64,000 nucleotides of DNA from Heliocidaris tuberculata (GCA_025618425.1 CM046836.1:11586061-11650060); one strand, 5' to 3'. Shown: positions 50,373 to 63,027, counted from the stretch's first letter. The notes: generated by a model from the letters alone, not told the origin. Made by a program: numbers and translations.

Positions 50373-51302
50373 GTGAATTAACACATACTGGTTCAAACTC
50401 TTGGACCCATACAAGGAGAATATACACGGAGAATTTGTAGTGCTTTTAGATCCGAACTTGAAAAAGATAATTTATGTATTTATTATTATATTATTATTAT
50501 AATCATTGTCAAATGGTTTGTAAGGAATATGCATTATAAAGAAGACCAATTTATTTTCGACTTTGTTTTTTAAAAGACATAGTATCCAAAAATAGGCTCA
50601 ACATCAATCCAACTACTTTCATTTCCGCATTAAAATGTTTTAAATATTCCCTTGAACAGTGTTTCATTAGAAATCTATTACAAGCACTCTTGAGAAGTTG
50701 TTCAACACACGATGTTCAGCACGCGTATACCAGTAAAAGCATGACTCCCACACAAGCACTGGCACGCACGACAATGTTAATTTTGAAGAAAAAAAAATAA
50801 AGAAAGGTATTCTCGAAGAGAAATAAAATTTGCAGTAGGAGCTGTGACCTCGGCAAAAATCATATAATATACATCGGCACTCTCAGTATCAAATTAGCCA
50901 CGTTACTGCGTTAGCCAAAGTTACAGAAGCCACACTGCTTTTCCAAATGGTATTAGGTTTCCAGTCGCGTGCCGAGAGAAAGGTTATGCCGTGCTGCAAA
51001 GGATATGACGACGTCTAGAGTAAATTTAACCTTTTTCCTTTTTGGCGGAGTTCTTAAGACAGCCATCTATCACCTTTCACTCATGGAGTAGCTATTAGCC
51101 CCTTGACTTATAACACATATCAATATTAATTTCATGGCTTGTACATTTATCTTTGATGTGCATTTTGTAGTCTGTCTTCGGGTTGATATGATCATGATTT
51201 ATAAAAATAAAAGATTTACGCTAAACATGCTTAAGATCTGACGATGTTTTGCAATGATTATTCTCTTTATATGTAACATCTTCTTATGAAAATTAAAGAT
51301 TT
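50373..51302. other. Gene-free stretch
   Basis: AT-rich. I see nothing beyond scattered A-runs. Confidence 0.4.
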
Positions 51303-51526
51303 TAGTTTTGGTTTGGTTTGAAGGTTTTGTTTTACCCGACTGCTAAGAAAGCATGTGTATGCTTGTAAGTAATCAACCAGGAGACCGACGGCTTTAAATC
51401 CTCTCCGAGGAACTTGGTAAAGAGGGTTGATGCCTTACCAAAGGGCACTAGCTTATCCACTTGGTTCCGAACTCAGGTTCCCCCAGTTACGAGACCATTG
51501 CTCTACCAATGAGCCACCGCAGCTCC
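51303..51526 (-). mobile_element. tRNA-derived SINE
   Basis: On the minus strand it starts GGAGCTGCGGTGGCTCATTG then GTAGAGC (A box) and has GAGTTCGGAACC (degraded B box) about 50 bp on, the layout of a tRNA head with a CGT-like anticodon loop. A body of about 140 bp follows and ends in an aaaccaaacc-type tail near 51303. The acceptor stem does not close, so it is not a functional tRNA. Confidence 0.75.
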
Positions 51527-52597
51527 TCAATTTGAATATATCCTTTCATTATCTTGTGATAGGGAATTTAAAAAAAAAAAGATGAATCTATTAAAATTAA
51601 AAGCTTTTTTTTGTTTCGTAATCCGTAATACCCTGTCGGTCTATTCAGTGCTATATATTTCTTCTTGAATTGTGTTTCCCCCACATATTCATGCAAGTAT
51701 ATACTATCGTTGTGGTTCTCAGTTTGGGTTAACCATGTGACTGGGAGAATCTGTGGGAACCATTGAAGTCATCATAATTTACACACTGTTTGAACCTCTT
51801 CAATAATTCGAGTATAGGGCTTGACAAATATTAGGTTTTGGAACAATTATTATTCGAAAGCGTCTTATATACTGAAAACAGGGACAGTCCCGGCAATGGT
51901 ATTTAAATACATTAAATATAAACGACAAACGCGGAAGGTCTATACCCTGTAGTGACATTTTGAGTGCGTTTTTTTTTTTTTTTTTTGTTGCTTTGTTTTT
52001 GTTTGTCTGAATCGTTCTTCATGTACATTATTGTTTGTTTTTGTGTTCTGGCATTTTACATTTTGCTTGCTCCGCTGTGTATCTGAAAATGTTGCATCTA
52101 GTTTGTAAATTCATTTGATCTAATTGTGCTCAGAAAGCCGACTGTCGCTTTTAATACTGTCTCCGGCCTACTTCTCTTATTGCCCCATCTCTCTTCCTCT
52201 ATTGTCTCTTCATCTGTCACTTTCTCCCCTTCTCTCCCTCTCTCTCTCTCTCTCTCTCTCCCTCTCTCTTTGAATAGAATAAGCACGCCAGATGGCTAGG
52301 ATTATAAGTTTTTACTTCAGTTCATAATATAAAATAAGATACGGAGTATCTTCTTGTCGATTTAATGAAAAAGAGCATATTAAAATTGTAATATAAATTC
52401 AGGATACGTTTAATGAATACAATGAAGGGCTACAACACATGAGCATGTCGGTGGGTGAACTTGAATCTCTCAAACAATGAACAAGTCACGGCAAAGAAGG
52501 AAAGAGGGAGTGTGTGTATGGGTGTGTGTGGATGAGAGAGAGAGAGCATAAGGAGGGGGAGTGAGAGTGAGAGTGAAAGAGATTGCAGAAGAGAAAC

Positions 52598-52599
<2 letters not shown>
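51527..52599. other. Gene-free stretch with (CT)n at 52230-52270 and a GA/GT-rich block near 52500-52560
   Basis: No exon supported. A T-run lies near 51970-51987. The small ORF over the CT tract is compositional. Confidence 0.5.

Positions 52600-52664
<65 letters not shown>
52600..52664. repeat. (TA)n microsatellite
   Basis: About 32 TA units, just left of the large inverted repeat. Confidence 0.97.
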
Positions 52665-52666
<2 letters not shown>

Positions 52667-52711
52667 GTGATGATGTTGAGTCTATTTTTACCATTCGCTT
52701 TGGTTTGGGTG

Positions 52712-53068
52712 ATATAGAACATAGTGGGATGAATTCAAACCAAAGATGACGCAGGATACTCAGGAAATTTAAGCTTTCGTCTTTCGACTTCTTCAGAAAT
52801 TTATTCTGAAACAGTTATAAAGAGAAGATACAATCACTAAGAAAGGCATGACAAAATTAACGAAGAGAATAATAATCGTTTTGAATGATTGTGTCTTCTC
52901 TTTGTATTTTGTGAATTATTCTCTTCGTTAATTTTGTCATGCCTTTCTTAGTGATTGTATCTTCTCTTTATAACTGTTTCAGAATAAATTTCTGAAGAAG
53001 TCGAAAGACGAAAGCTTAAATTTCCTGAGTATCCTGCGTCATCTTTGGTTTGAATTCATCCCACTATG

Positions 53069-53076
<8 letters not shown>
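52712..53076. mobile_element. Inverted repeat, 162-bp arms, bounded by (TA)n; possibly Penelope-like ends
   Basis: Arms 52712-52873 and 52915-53076 are near-perfect reverse complements around a 41-bp spacer. Each arm contains CTGAAGAAGTCGAAAGACGAAA (split here as CTGAAGA / AGTCGAAAGAC / GAAA; at 52992-53013 on plus and mirrored on minus), resembling the conserved core of hammerhead ribozymes found in Penelope-like elements. The right arm runs into (TA)n at 53072-53103. No coding sequence. The assignment to Penelope-like elements is an inference. Confidence 0.6.
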
Positions 53077-53108
<32 letters not shown>

Positions 53109-53596
53109 GTATAGCCTAGGGACTCGCATAGAATGAGAATGAAAGGGAAGAGAAGGTGACTTGATTTACCATTATAATACGATTCGAAATGGATAGTCCA
53201 TAGATGAGTGTTTTCAGAGACGTATGTGGTATAACATCCATGATTAGGGACGCGCGAACATAAATACCATTACCCTATTCCTGCTACTATCTGCCCTGAT
53301 ATTAACCTTACCCCCAACAGGAGAACAATGTTCGGGAACGTGGGAAATTAGATCGACAGATTCTTTATGCCTTATCCTCTTTCTCCCTCTCTTTCCCTCT
53401 GTCTATCTATCCCCCTTTCTTATATTTGTTAAAAGTTTTTTAAAAATAATTTCAATACAATTCCATATTCCTTGCAATCCCGAAGTCTATCCTCTTCCGA
53501 CGTACTCTCTTTTCATTAAGAATGTGACAAGCATTTTGGCTAAGGACCAAGCTTGAATAAACTGATACCCCAGTCACATCCACGAGACCGACACCA

Positions 53597-53733
53597 GGGG
53601 GCATTTCATCAAGTGTATTGTCGGTGATTTTTACCCACAAATTTGCTCTCAGCCAATCAGATGCAAGGATTTCAGTAGCTTATAACAGTTATTGGAACTT
53701 GTCATTGATGACAAGTTTTATGAAACAGGGCCC
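53597..53733. mobile_element. Diverged copy of the 29552 palindromic MITE
   Basis: It shares catttcatcaagtgt, tgatttttacc, ccaatcagatgcaaggattt and gtagcttataacagtt with 29552-29689. Its right end instead reads gttttatgaaacagggccc, like the 43765 element, so the two families may be related. Confidence 0.8.
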
Positions 53734-55174
53734 AGACCGACATTCGGTTTAGAATCGGTGTGGAGTCGGTTTGGCGGTGTGACTGAGATATAAAGGATTA
53801 GTTAGTTATGCTGTGGTAATAATAAAGGCTTTATCGTTTGGTGAGAGCCAAAAGGGCGTTATCATAAGTACAGTATCATAACTTAACGCCATTCTGTGCA
53901 GATACCGTTGGTAGGTTAGATGATTGGGGCGGGGCTGCCCAGTGGCCTCTCACACGATAATGAATTCAGATGAACACGTTTGCTTTTTCTTCAAGTACCT
54001 CTTTGAATAACACTGCATCAATTCAGCTTTCATCCAATAGATGTTGCTGCAACTTGAGAGCCGTAGGGTGACCCTTTCAAGGATATGAAAGCGAGATAGA
54101 GTCGTAAGGCGCATACATGATAACAAGTGGTCTAGTTTGTTGACTCACATTGAGATATGATTACATTTCCCAAATCAGTCATGTATGCACAGGGGCGTCA
54201 TTAGGAATTTTCTGGAAAGGGGGGGGGGGGGGGGGGGGGGGGGAGGGGGGGGGGTGTCGGATTCTCGACAAGTTAGCCTAAAATATTCCAACAAGGAGAC
54301 CCCCCCCCCCCCCCCCGAGGGTGAAACCGTGTCGTAATGTTGACAAAACGCCGGCAGGAGCGCGTTGTTACGAATCCGTAAGGGAAAAAAAGGAAGAAAG
54401 AAAAAAAAAGAAAAGAAAAGAAAACAAATGGATAAGAGGAAAAGGATGAGAAAGAAGAGGATAATATCCTTCATGCACTCTCTCCCACCAGTGGCCCGGT
54501 AAGTTCTCATTTCATTTTCCGAGTAAAACCGGTGGTGCCCCCACAATGATACCAGTGCACTCTCAACCATGTCAATGGCTTGACCCACGCTTTGCCACTA
54601 CCGACATGGATATACAACAAAAAATTTACCAACATAAATGTATAATGGGATGTGGGTGATGTCACACCCCACCCTAACCAACCCCCACCCCCATCGACGC
54701 TCCTGCATGTATTTAAGCAGTGTGTCATTCCCCTACTCCTGTTCCCCAATCGCTGTGCACTACCTAGCTAATCCGTGAAGGATCATTCCATGTTTGAATT
54801 AACTTAAAACATCCAGAAATGGTTCACTCACCACACATTGCTGGCACACCAAGATCTTATTCGTAATTAGATTAGGGAATAAGAAATCGACTTCACACCC
54901 TCGCCACCGTAGTTCATTTTGTCCCCCAGATCTTTTGATCACATATCGAATTATATGGAGCATGGTGACACGTGTAAAGAGGCATACTGCACTTAGCTGA
55001 CTTTGACTTTTGGCGTCATTTCGACCATGTCGACCGTCCCCGGGTGAAGCGCTTCAGATAAGGACTCATTCAGTTTATATTGACGTTGGGCTAGTACCTT
55101 TACATAGTACATGAATTATGAAGCAAACAGGAACTGCACGGATTTCTCTTGTGTATTCTACTTTAGAAGGGTAA

Positions 55175-55210
<36 letters not shown>

Positions 55211-56094
55211 GGGTTACATTAATATGCTCTACTCGTATTAGTATCCTGTGGAAGTCATTGGCACATTGTCATGCTTCACTAGCCTTTTATTCCAGGTTGA
55301 AGAGCTCGCTTAACAGGCAGACCACTTTTCTAATCTCCGAGAATGATTGCATTTATTCAGATGTGTGGTGTGAATTCTTTGTAAGTAAGTTGTCATCACA
55401 CTTTGGATGCCACAAGGATTTTACTGGACAAGTTTGAGAGATTTTTAATGCTGCAGTCTTGAGTTTAAAAAAAAAAAGAGAAACTGTGAAAGTGATAATG
55501 CTACCTCCGCCTGTGCAAGAAGTTATCACAGAACTCCTTGGTCTGTGTACACTGAGTGGACACCATTACGGCCAAGTTGAACGACTTTCTCATCGCGTAC
55601 CCCTTCTGTTGTTCAAGGTACCCCTCCTTTTGTTGAGAGTCACCCAAATCAGAAAACCTTTTCTCTCTGGACATAGGAATAGCTGTTGTGAATGGTGAGC
55701 TTGTCCATTCATCATGTTCTTACCCGTTATCCTCATTTTATGTACACTGTGTATGTGTAGTGTACAACAGCATACTGTTCTACTCCGTTCTAGCCAAAAC
55801 TCTCCCCAAAATTGTGATCGAACGTTATAACACCGTAAATACGGTGATATAAAAAGTTCCTATTTCCTATTATGCCAACTCTACATCCACTTTCGAATTG
55901 AAACTATTGTGGAACTATTGTAATGCGGGGATATACACCCAAATCCGGGACCTAAAACTGCACCAAAACACAAGTACTGGAAATATTCAATTTCTGAATT
56001 ACATAAATTGAGCAGTGAAAGCCATCTAGAGAAATTACCTTCTCAAACTTGGAATACAATAAAGAAATTAAACATTTCGTCGCATCCTCCTAGC
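53734..56094. other. Gene-free stretch with long G- and C-runs
   Basis: G-runs at about 54220-54254 and a C-run at 54301-54315 flank a short block that begins ggggcgtcattaggaatttt, perhaps one end of a TIR element. (GA)n with a G-run is at 55171-55213. The ORFs at 55111 and 55459 show no family signal. Confidence 0.45.
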
Positions 56095-57640
56095 CACCGT
56101 GGTAAATGTGCCAGGGTCACGCAAACTGTTAAGTATAAAGGTCAACTTTCTCAATCAAAATACAATGCTGTAGGAGTACCTCAAGGTACTAAGCTAGGGC
56201 CTATTTTGTTTCTCGTTATGATTAACGATGTCTGTAAAAACTCCTTTTTCATCATACATGTATTTTAAATATGTAGATGATTTAACACTAGTGGAGTGCA
56301 GAACAAATACACAAATATCCCAGCTACAAAGCCAAATTCAATCTCTTGAGTCATGGACTTCTCTAAATAATATGAAATTAATTACACCAAAATGTTCTTC
56401 GATGTCATTTTCATTTTCATTTTCTAAACAACCTGTACAACCACCTTTGTTTTATATCAATACTACACCATTACTTCCTGTAAATAAGGTGAAGATTCTT
56501 GGTGTTACAATACAAAGTGACCTCAAATGGAATTATCATGTGAATGAAATGAAAAAGAAAAGCAACAGAAAATTATTTATGCTACGTAGATTGAAAGCTT
56601 ACAACCTACCTGAGTGTGACCTGTTTACAGTATATATTGGGTATGTAAGACCAATTTTGGAATACTGTGTACCTCTTTTTTCTTCAAGTTTGACGATTAA
56701 TCAGATTAATGGTATAGAAAGTATACAGAAGACAGCATGTTGAATAATCCTCAGATCAAACTATATTCCTATGAAAATGCTTTAAAAGGACTGAAATTGC
56801 CAACCCTGTCATCTCGTAGAGAAAAATTGACCAAAGATTTTACTAATGCATTGGAAAAAAATATATTGTGTCAGTCGCGGTTACCGCCAAAGAAAAACAA
56901 CAAATTCAACTTACGAAATGTGAAAAAGTACCAAGAATTTACTTGTAGAACTAAGAGGTTTCAAAACAGAGCTCTTCCTAATCTCACACGTATACTCAAT
57001 TATCATTATGCAAATCTGACCGTTTGATAAACATCCCCAGTACTGTGACATCAAATATCTGTATCAAAATTTTAATCGTATATTATTGTTATTGAACTAC
57101 TTTCATCTTCGTTCTGTGTTTACTGTACATGACATTTTGTATGCAAAGTCTTCACCCAATTCTCCAGCAACTTCTTTGATTTTTGTTTCTTCCTATTAGT
57201 ATTTCTCCCTCACTCTTTCTCTTTCAAATGTAATCCTTCTCTCTCTTTCTTTCTCTCTTCATTATCGAATCTTATTTCTCTCTGTTGTCTACAATATTTA
57301 CCTTCTCCAGAAATACACTTCTTCTTTCCTCTTACCTTTTCACTATTTAGTATCGTGCAATATTAATTAATAAGCAGTGGAGTGGCCAACTTTTACTTGT
57401 ATATACAATAATAATGCTTTTTTACAACAGCTTTTCAAAATGTATATTCCAAGCCCTTTGTATGTGACTTTATTAATGTAACTTAGTTTACAAACTCTTT
57501 ACATACTATTTTACATGTTTTATTACTTTTGCAATTTGTATTAATATTGTATTTCGATTGCTGTAAAACATACACAATTCAGTCTGTATACTGCTAATCA
57601 TGTTTTTTAATAAACCTTCATTGAATTGAATTGAATTGGA
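56095..57640 (+). pseudogene. Non-LTR retrotransposon 3' fragment (reverse transcriptase), dead
   Basis: The pieces read VPQGTKLGPILFLVMIND and then, in another frame, KYVDDLTLVE (the YxDD catalytic motif of reverse transcriptase), SWTSLNNMKLITPKCSSM, KILGVTIQSDLKWNYHV, YVRPILEYCVPLFSSS and SIQKTAC, then LKLPTLSSRREKLTKDF. It is broken by an extra T in TTTT near 56268, by a TGA in place of a conserved Arg codon (probably CGA) at 56743, and by another frameshift soon after. The 5' end is missing. The 3' UTR ends with AATAAA and (TTGAA)n at 57609-57640. It is CR1/jockey-like; the exact clade is unclear. Confidence 0.88.
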
Positions 57641-58037
57641 AAAAAAGGCTTATTTCAAATTTTGAAAACAACATATTCAGATTATCAAGCAAAGGGAATA
57701 TGCCGATTTAAAAGAAAAGTTGCCCATTTTGGGGTTACCTTCATTATTTTGCGTATGACGTGAAACCTTCGGTAGAATGTGCGAATTAAGATGGAGAAAT
57801 TTCTCACTCAGCATCATTTCTTGAAATCCTTATATCGGGTACCAAATGTGCCAAAAATGAGCATGATGAGTATCATAAATTTCAGTTTAAAAGCAATTGT
57901 AAAAACGTCTTCTTAAAATCAAAATCATTTCTTTAAACGTGGCTTTCGTTTTAATATGAACACATTTGTTCATGAAAATGAACTGACAGATTAACATCAT
58001 ATTTTTTTTCTCTCTCTCTTTTTTTTTTTCTTTCTAG

Positions 58038-58426
58038 AGGTTTGAGGTTGGATGAGACGATTCGCGAGTTTCGACTGAAACCCCTGTAGGAGGTCACCAT
58101 GAAACCCCCTGGGCAAGGATCGTGAGCACAAAATTGAATATCGGATTAAAACGTCCCAGTATGCTCTGAAATGGATTAGTTTGATGACTGGAAGTTAATC
58201 TTAGTGAATCTACTCATCGACCGTTCCCATCTAGAAGGACCCTAAATGAATGACTAAGGACGACGATGGAATTTTGCTACACATTGATCATCATTTAAAG
58301 GGGGAGATAAACATAAATAAAACTATTATTAATTGACATTGCTGAATGTGTGTGTGCTCACCGTCGTATGTTCAGTGATGTCTTTTATATTATACATCGT
58401 TGCCTCCTGGTAGATAGTGCCACAAA
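58038..58426 (+). other. Probable 5' UTR exon part of the sulfotransferase gene
   Basis: A strong pyrimidine tract (58002-58035) ending TTTCTAG gives a likely acceptor, so the exon may start at 58038. It holds several short upstream ATGs with early stops. The first exon and the promoter were not found. Confidence 0.5.
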
Positions 58427-59563
58427 ATGAACCTTGGGGAACCCCCGGAGATGCAAGTCGACCACGCCATGAAACTAGGGGTCCCTACCAAGCTTCATCG
58501 GAAAGTCGGGATGACCAATCGATTCGCCATCGGTCTGGTGCTGGCCACTCTGACCTTCTCTCTGTCCTTCATAGTCCTTAGTCATCCCGAAGCCATTCCT
58601 GCACGACACCAGACCGTCCGTGAGATAATCCCCAAGGAGTACCTCAGTACCTGTCACAGGCGACACGAAGACGGTTCCCTTGCAATGCTTCCAGAGAAAT
58701 ACCTGACAATGAACGAATGTAAGAAGCGCCTACCTGGTGTCATCGTTCTGGGCACCAAGAAATGTGGCACCGGAGCGTTACGTGTCTTTCTGGATACTCA
58801 TCCCAATGTCGTCTTCTCCAAAAGGGCCGAGGCGAAATTCTTCACTCAAAACTACAAAAAGGGCATTGAATGGTACCGGCAGATCATGCGACCCACTGCT
58901 ACTGGCCAAGTTGGCATGGAGAAGTCCCCTGGTTACTTCTTCTCCAGCGACGCTGCCAAACGCATCATGTCAGACTTACCACCGACTACAAAATTCATTG
59001 TGATTCTCTGCAATCCAGTCAGGCGGACAATCTCCGAATTCACTTTCGAACAGCTTAACAAGATCAAAGAGAAACACAAAGTCGATATTGAGGAAGCCAA
59101 AGTGATCGCCAAAAGGACTTTCAACTCTAGTAAATTCGAGAAATATATCACGACCTCGTCAGGTCGTCTCAGGACAAACGTTGATATCATCACTCACAGT
59201 ATGTACGATAAATATATTCTATCGTGGCTAAAGCTCTTCCCGCGCTCACGATTTCTGTTCGTGGACGGCGACAACTTCACCCACAACCCCGTCGCAGTTC
59301 TGAACGAAATCGAACAATTTATAGAAGTTCCACATTACTTTAATAACAGCAGGTTTTACTTCGATAAAGAGAAGGGCTTCTACTGTCTTTCAGAACCTTT
59401 CAAGCAGTGTCTGCGGTCCACCAAGGGGTTGGAACATCCTCCTGTTGACAGGACAGTATTGAGGAAACTCAAGGAACTCTTTAAAGCACATGACTTTGCA
59501 ACGAGTATACTAACATTGAAAAACTTCACGTGGATGAAAAATGATTACGGTTCCAAGGTATGA
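58427..59563 (+). CDS. Heparan sulfate glucosamine 3-O-sulfotransferase family protein (HS3ST1-like)
   Basis: This family transfers sulfate from PAPS to the 3-OH of glucosamine in heparan sulfate, in the Golgi. The 378-codon ORF is uninterrupted, and an in-frame TAG upstream supports this ATG. Residues 33-51 form one hydrophobic segment, giving a type II membrane protein with a stem to about 100. The PAPS 5'-phosphosulfate loop is GTKKCGTGAL (109-118), the catalytic Glu is probably E135 in AEAKFF, and the 3'-phosphate site is LCNPVRRTISEF (194-205), where most members have RDP. SMYDKYILSWLKLFP, FVDGDNF, FYFDKEKGFYC and HPPVD (258-341) match HS3ST1 well. C320 and C328 fit the conserved disulfide. 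N-glycosylation sequons occur at N233, N283, N306 and N366. The usual His two residues after the Glu is Lys. Family membership is clear; activity and exact subtype are not. Confidence 0.92.
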   Translation: MNLGEPPEMQVDHAMKLGVPTKLHRKVGMTNRFAIGLVLATLTFSLSFIVLSHPEAIPARHQTVREIIPKEYLSTCHRRHEDGSLAMLPEKYLTMNECKKRLPGVIVLGTKKCGTGALRVFLDTHPNVVFSKRAEAKFFTQNYKKGIEWYRQIMRPTATGQVGMEKSPGYFFSSDAAKRIMSDLPPTTKFIVILCNPVRRTISEFTFEQLNKIKEKHKVDIEEAKVIAKRTFNSSKFEKYITTSSGRLRTNVDIITHSMYDKYILSWLKLFPRSRFLFVDGDNFTHNPVAVLNEIEQFIEVPHYFNNSRFYFDKEKGFYCLSEPFKQCLRSTKGLEHPPVDRTVLRKLKELFKAHDFATSILTLKNFTWMKNDYGSKV

Positions 59564-60421
<858 letters not shown>

Positions 60422-61256
60422 AGTTTGTTCTTGTCTTACTGTATAAGATGTCATATACGTGGATAAAGACTATGTTAACGATGTCACAACTCAACATGGC
60501 TAACGAAATAATGCAGTATCTGATTTTAAGAAAAAAGTTACCTATAGACCTGTGATGAGGTAAATTTAGTTGCAGTTAAGATATTAGGATCGCTTGGATA
60601 GGGTGTTAATGAAAAATAACACATTTTTTGTTAGCACCTCTTTTTACCCACTTTCAACTTCATGAATAACCAAAAATAAATTTTTGTTCATTTTTTTTTT
60701 TTTGAGATCAGCCCCCAATTGTGAAATTGATTGGAAATGTTCTTTCTAAACGTATAATTATTCTGTAGTATCATTCGTCATGTTCATCAAAGATATTAAA
60801 ATTGAGCTGTGCACACGATTATATACGCAATATTCTAATGACATTACGCTTTAAAATTTATAGAGAATATTGGGGTTTTCCAACTGCCGGTGAATGCTGT
60901 TTTATATGTGTAGCTTTTGTGGAAATTAATGTGAAAAACCGAAGTACAAGTATTCTATATCGTTATCGTTGAATGCAATAAGGCATACATAATGCAGAAT
61001 TCTATTGAATGGTGGTATATTGAAATTATGGAAAATGTTAGGGTTTCTATTACTGGCGGTGAATGTTGTCTATCTAAAGATATGTGGATGTGTGGAAAAT
61101 AGCGTTCTTAATCAAAATGGTAACAATGCCATAAGACAAAGGATTTGCAGAACTATTTTCGACGGAGGTATATTATATAGGGGGAAATATTGTGATTATT
61201 CTAACCCAGATGCGATTAGATATTGATATTGAACAACTCCCTTACTGTATTTTTTT
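60422..61256. other. Gene-free stretch
   Basis: AT-rich. Two blocks resemble each other: aatattggggttttccaactgccggtgaatgctgtt near 60868 and aatgttagggtttctattactggcggtgaatgttgtc near 61026, about 160 bp apart, an old tandem duplication. Confidence 0.5.
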
Positions 61257-61264
61257 GTTTTTTG

Positions 61265-61295
<31 letters not shown>

Positions 61296-61382
61296 TTTGT
61301 TATTACATCTATTAGACGAATATTTGATTTTGATGCATAGCCTTTCTTTCACGATAGAGAGAAAGAGTGAGGAGGAGAGTGA

Positions 61383-61419
<37 letters not shown>

Positions 61420-61430
61420 GGGGGGGGGGA
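61257..61430. repeat. (TTTTG)n then (GA)n with a G-run
   Basis: (TTTTG)n at 61257-61300, then (GA)n at 61387-61416 and a G-run to 61430. Confidence 0.9.
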
Positions 61431-62634
61431 GAGTGACAAACAGAGGAAGAGAGAGATAGAAGATGAGATATCGCAAATAAGGCAAAAGAACCTTATTTTT
61501 TTATTTGAACCAGTTAGCATGATAAGTGAGAGCAATTTGCAGAAAAGATTGGAATCTCTTTACTATTATGTTGAGGTGTTTAAACTGTCTTTTCGTATTC
61601 TCTCAGACGATAAAGTCAAAATATAAATCATAATGAAATGGATATACCCTCGTACCACATCTATATAAAAAAAAAAATGAGATTGAAATGCATAACAAGC
61701 CGTTTCATAAAGAGTAATACAGTTTCTGCTTTCAAATAGCAAACGATTGAAATCTAATTTTGATTGCATTAGACTGACTGCCTTGGGCGACATTTAGAAG
61801 TAATATTATGAATATCTTTCATTATTGATATAGCGGTCGGGGGCTGGATATGAATTTGTTGTTTGTACGCAGCAATAAAGAATGACTGTATACATTTGTC
61901 ATTCTAAGGTATTGTGTCTTTGAGTCTGCAACATGGTGTCAAAATTGAATGAGAATATCTTGTTCTCATATTTTAGGGGTTAAATTGTAATAAATGGCTT
62001 TATTCATAGGGAGATCGGTCGTTGTTTCTTTTGTACTGATTCCGAAGAGCGAACTGTCTGTTTGTGACAATCATGAGACAACGAACACTTTGCATTTTGA
62101 AATAAATTTACCTCTTATCATTTATCAATAATCATGGTTAATATCTCGTGTTGGAGTCTGATTTATGTATTGATATGGTAACAGTGAAGCCTATTTAAGA
62201 TTCTTGAATATCTGTTTAATTATCATTTCAAATCATCTATCATGTATTGGGTAAAAGGGTTTGTTACTTATATACTGAGACTGGTGACAGGGTTGCAATG
62301 TTATGATGAGGAGACTAGGGACAATTGAAATACAGTGATGGAAACAAGCAAATCATATAAAATATGTCATCTGTATATTGTTATGCCAACATGTCAAAAC
62401 TGTATATTTATTTCAAGAGTGATGTATGTATATATTTGTTCCGTCTCTTTTCACCAACGTTTTGAAGAGTTAAAGGAAATAAAAAGTATTGAAAAGTATG
62501 ATCAGAATTGAGTTAGTATCTTATTTCCGTGTCTGTCATTTAAATATCATACTTTTATGAATTAATCAATATTACTGAGTTAGAAAGATGGGGGTTATGA
62601 GGGTTAACAGTTTAACTTGTTTCCGGTTTATTGT
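61431..62634. other. Gene-free stretch
   Basis: AT-rich, with scattered AATAAA sites (near 61873, 62100 and 62478) that could belong to unseen transcripts. Nothing coding. Confidence 0.4.
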
Positions 62635-62642
62635 ATTACTGC

Positions 62643-63019
62643 CAGTGTTGGGTACCTCGAGATCGATCTTGATCTCGAGACCAGTCTCGAGATCGGCATC
62701 AGTAACTTCGATCTTGTTCTTGATCTCGAAGGTGCTGGTCTTGATCTTGATCTCGGAGCTTCTGTTCTCGGAATTTTCGCTCGAGAGCGCTCAAGATCAA
62801 CATTGTTATTACGTAAATTATCAAACGAAAAAGCTTTTAAAATCGTTCACCAATCGGCGAAAATACGACTCAGTGTTGGGTAGCTCGAGATCGATCTTGA
62901 TCTCGGACATATCTGATCTTGATCTCAGATGTTCTAATCTCGATCTTTAGCTGCGGATCTTGATCTGGATCTGGATCTCGGACTGTCTGATCTTGATCTC
63001 GGTCTTGGACCCAACACTG
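62643..63019. mobile_element. Non-autonomous hAT-type element with GATCTTGATCTCG repeats
   Basis: The ends cagtgttggg and cccaacactg are inverted repeats. The flanks attactgc at 62635-62642 and 63020-63027 are a perfect 8-bp target duplication, as made by hAT transposases. The inside has many copies of gatcttgatctcg, and a second internal cagtgttgggtagctcgaga at 62871 repeats the left end. It is 377 bp. The ORFs across it follow the repeat and are not genes. Confidence 0.92.
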
Positions 63020-63027
63020 ATTACTGC

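Noticed and set aside
51454..51526. Functional tRNA on the minus strand
   Set aside because: The acceptor stem does not close and the B box is degraded, so it is called a SINE head instead.
58475..59193. Minor ORFs in other frames of the sulfotransferase gene
   Set aside because: Shadows of the real coding frame at 58427-59563.
62588..62950. Overlapping 120- and 88-codon ORFs rich in Leu/Asp/Ile/Ser
   Set aside because: They translate the GATCTTGATCTCG repeats of a transposon.
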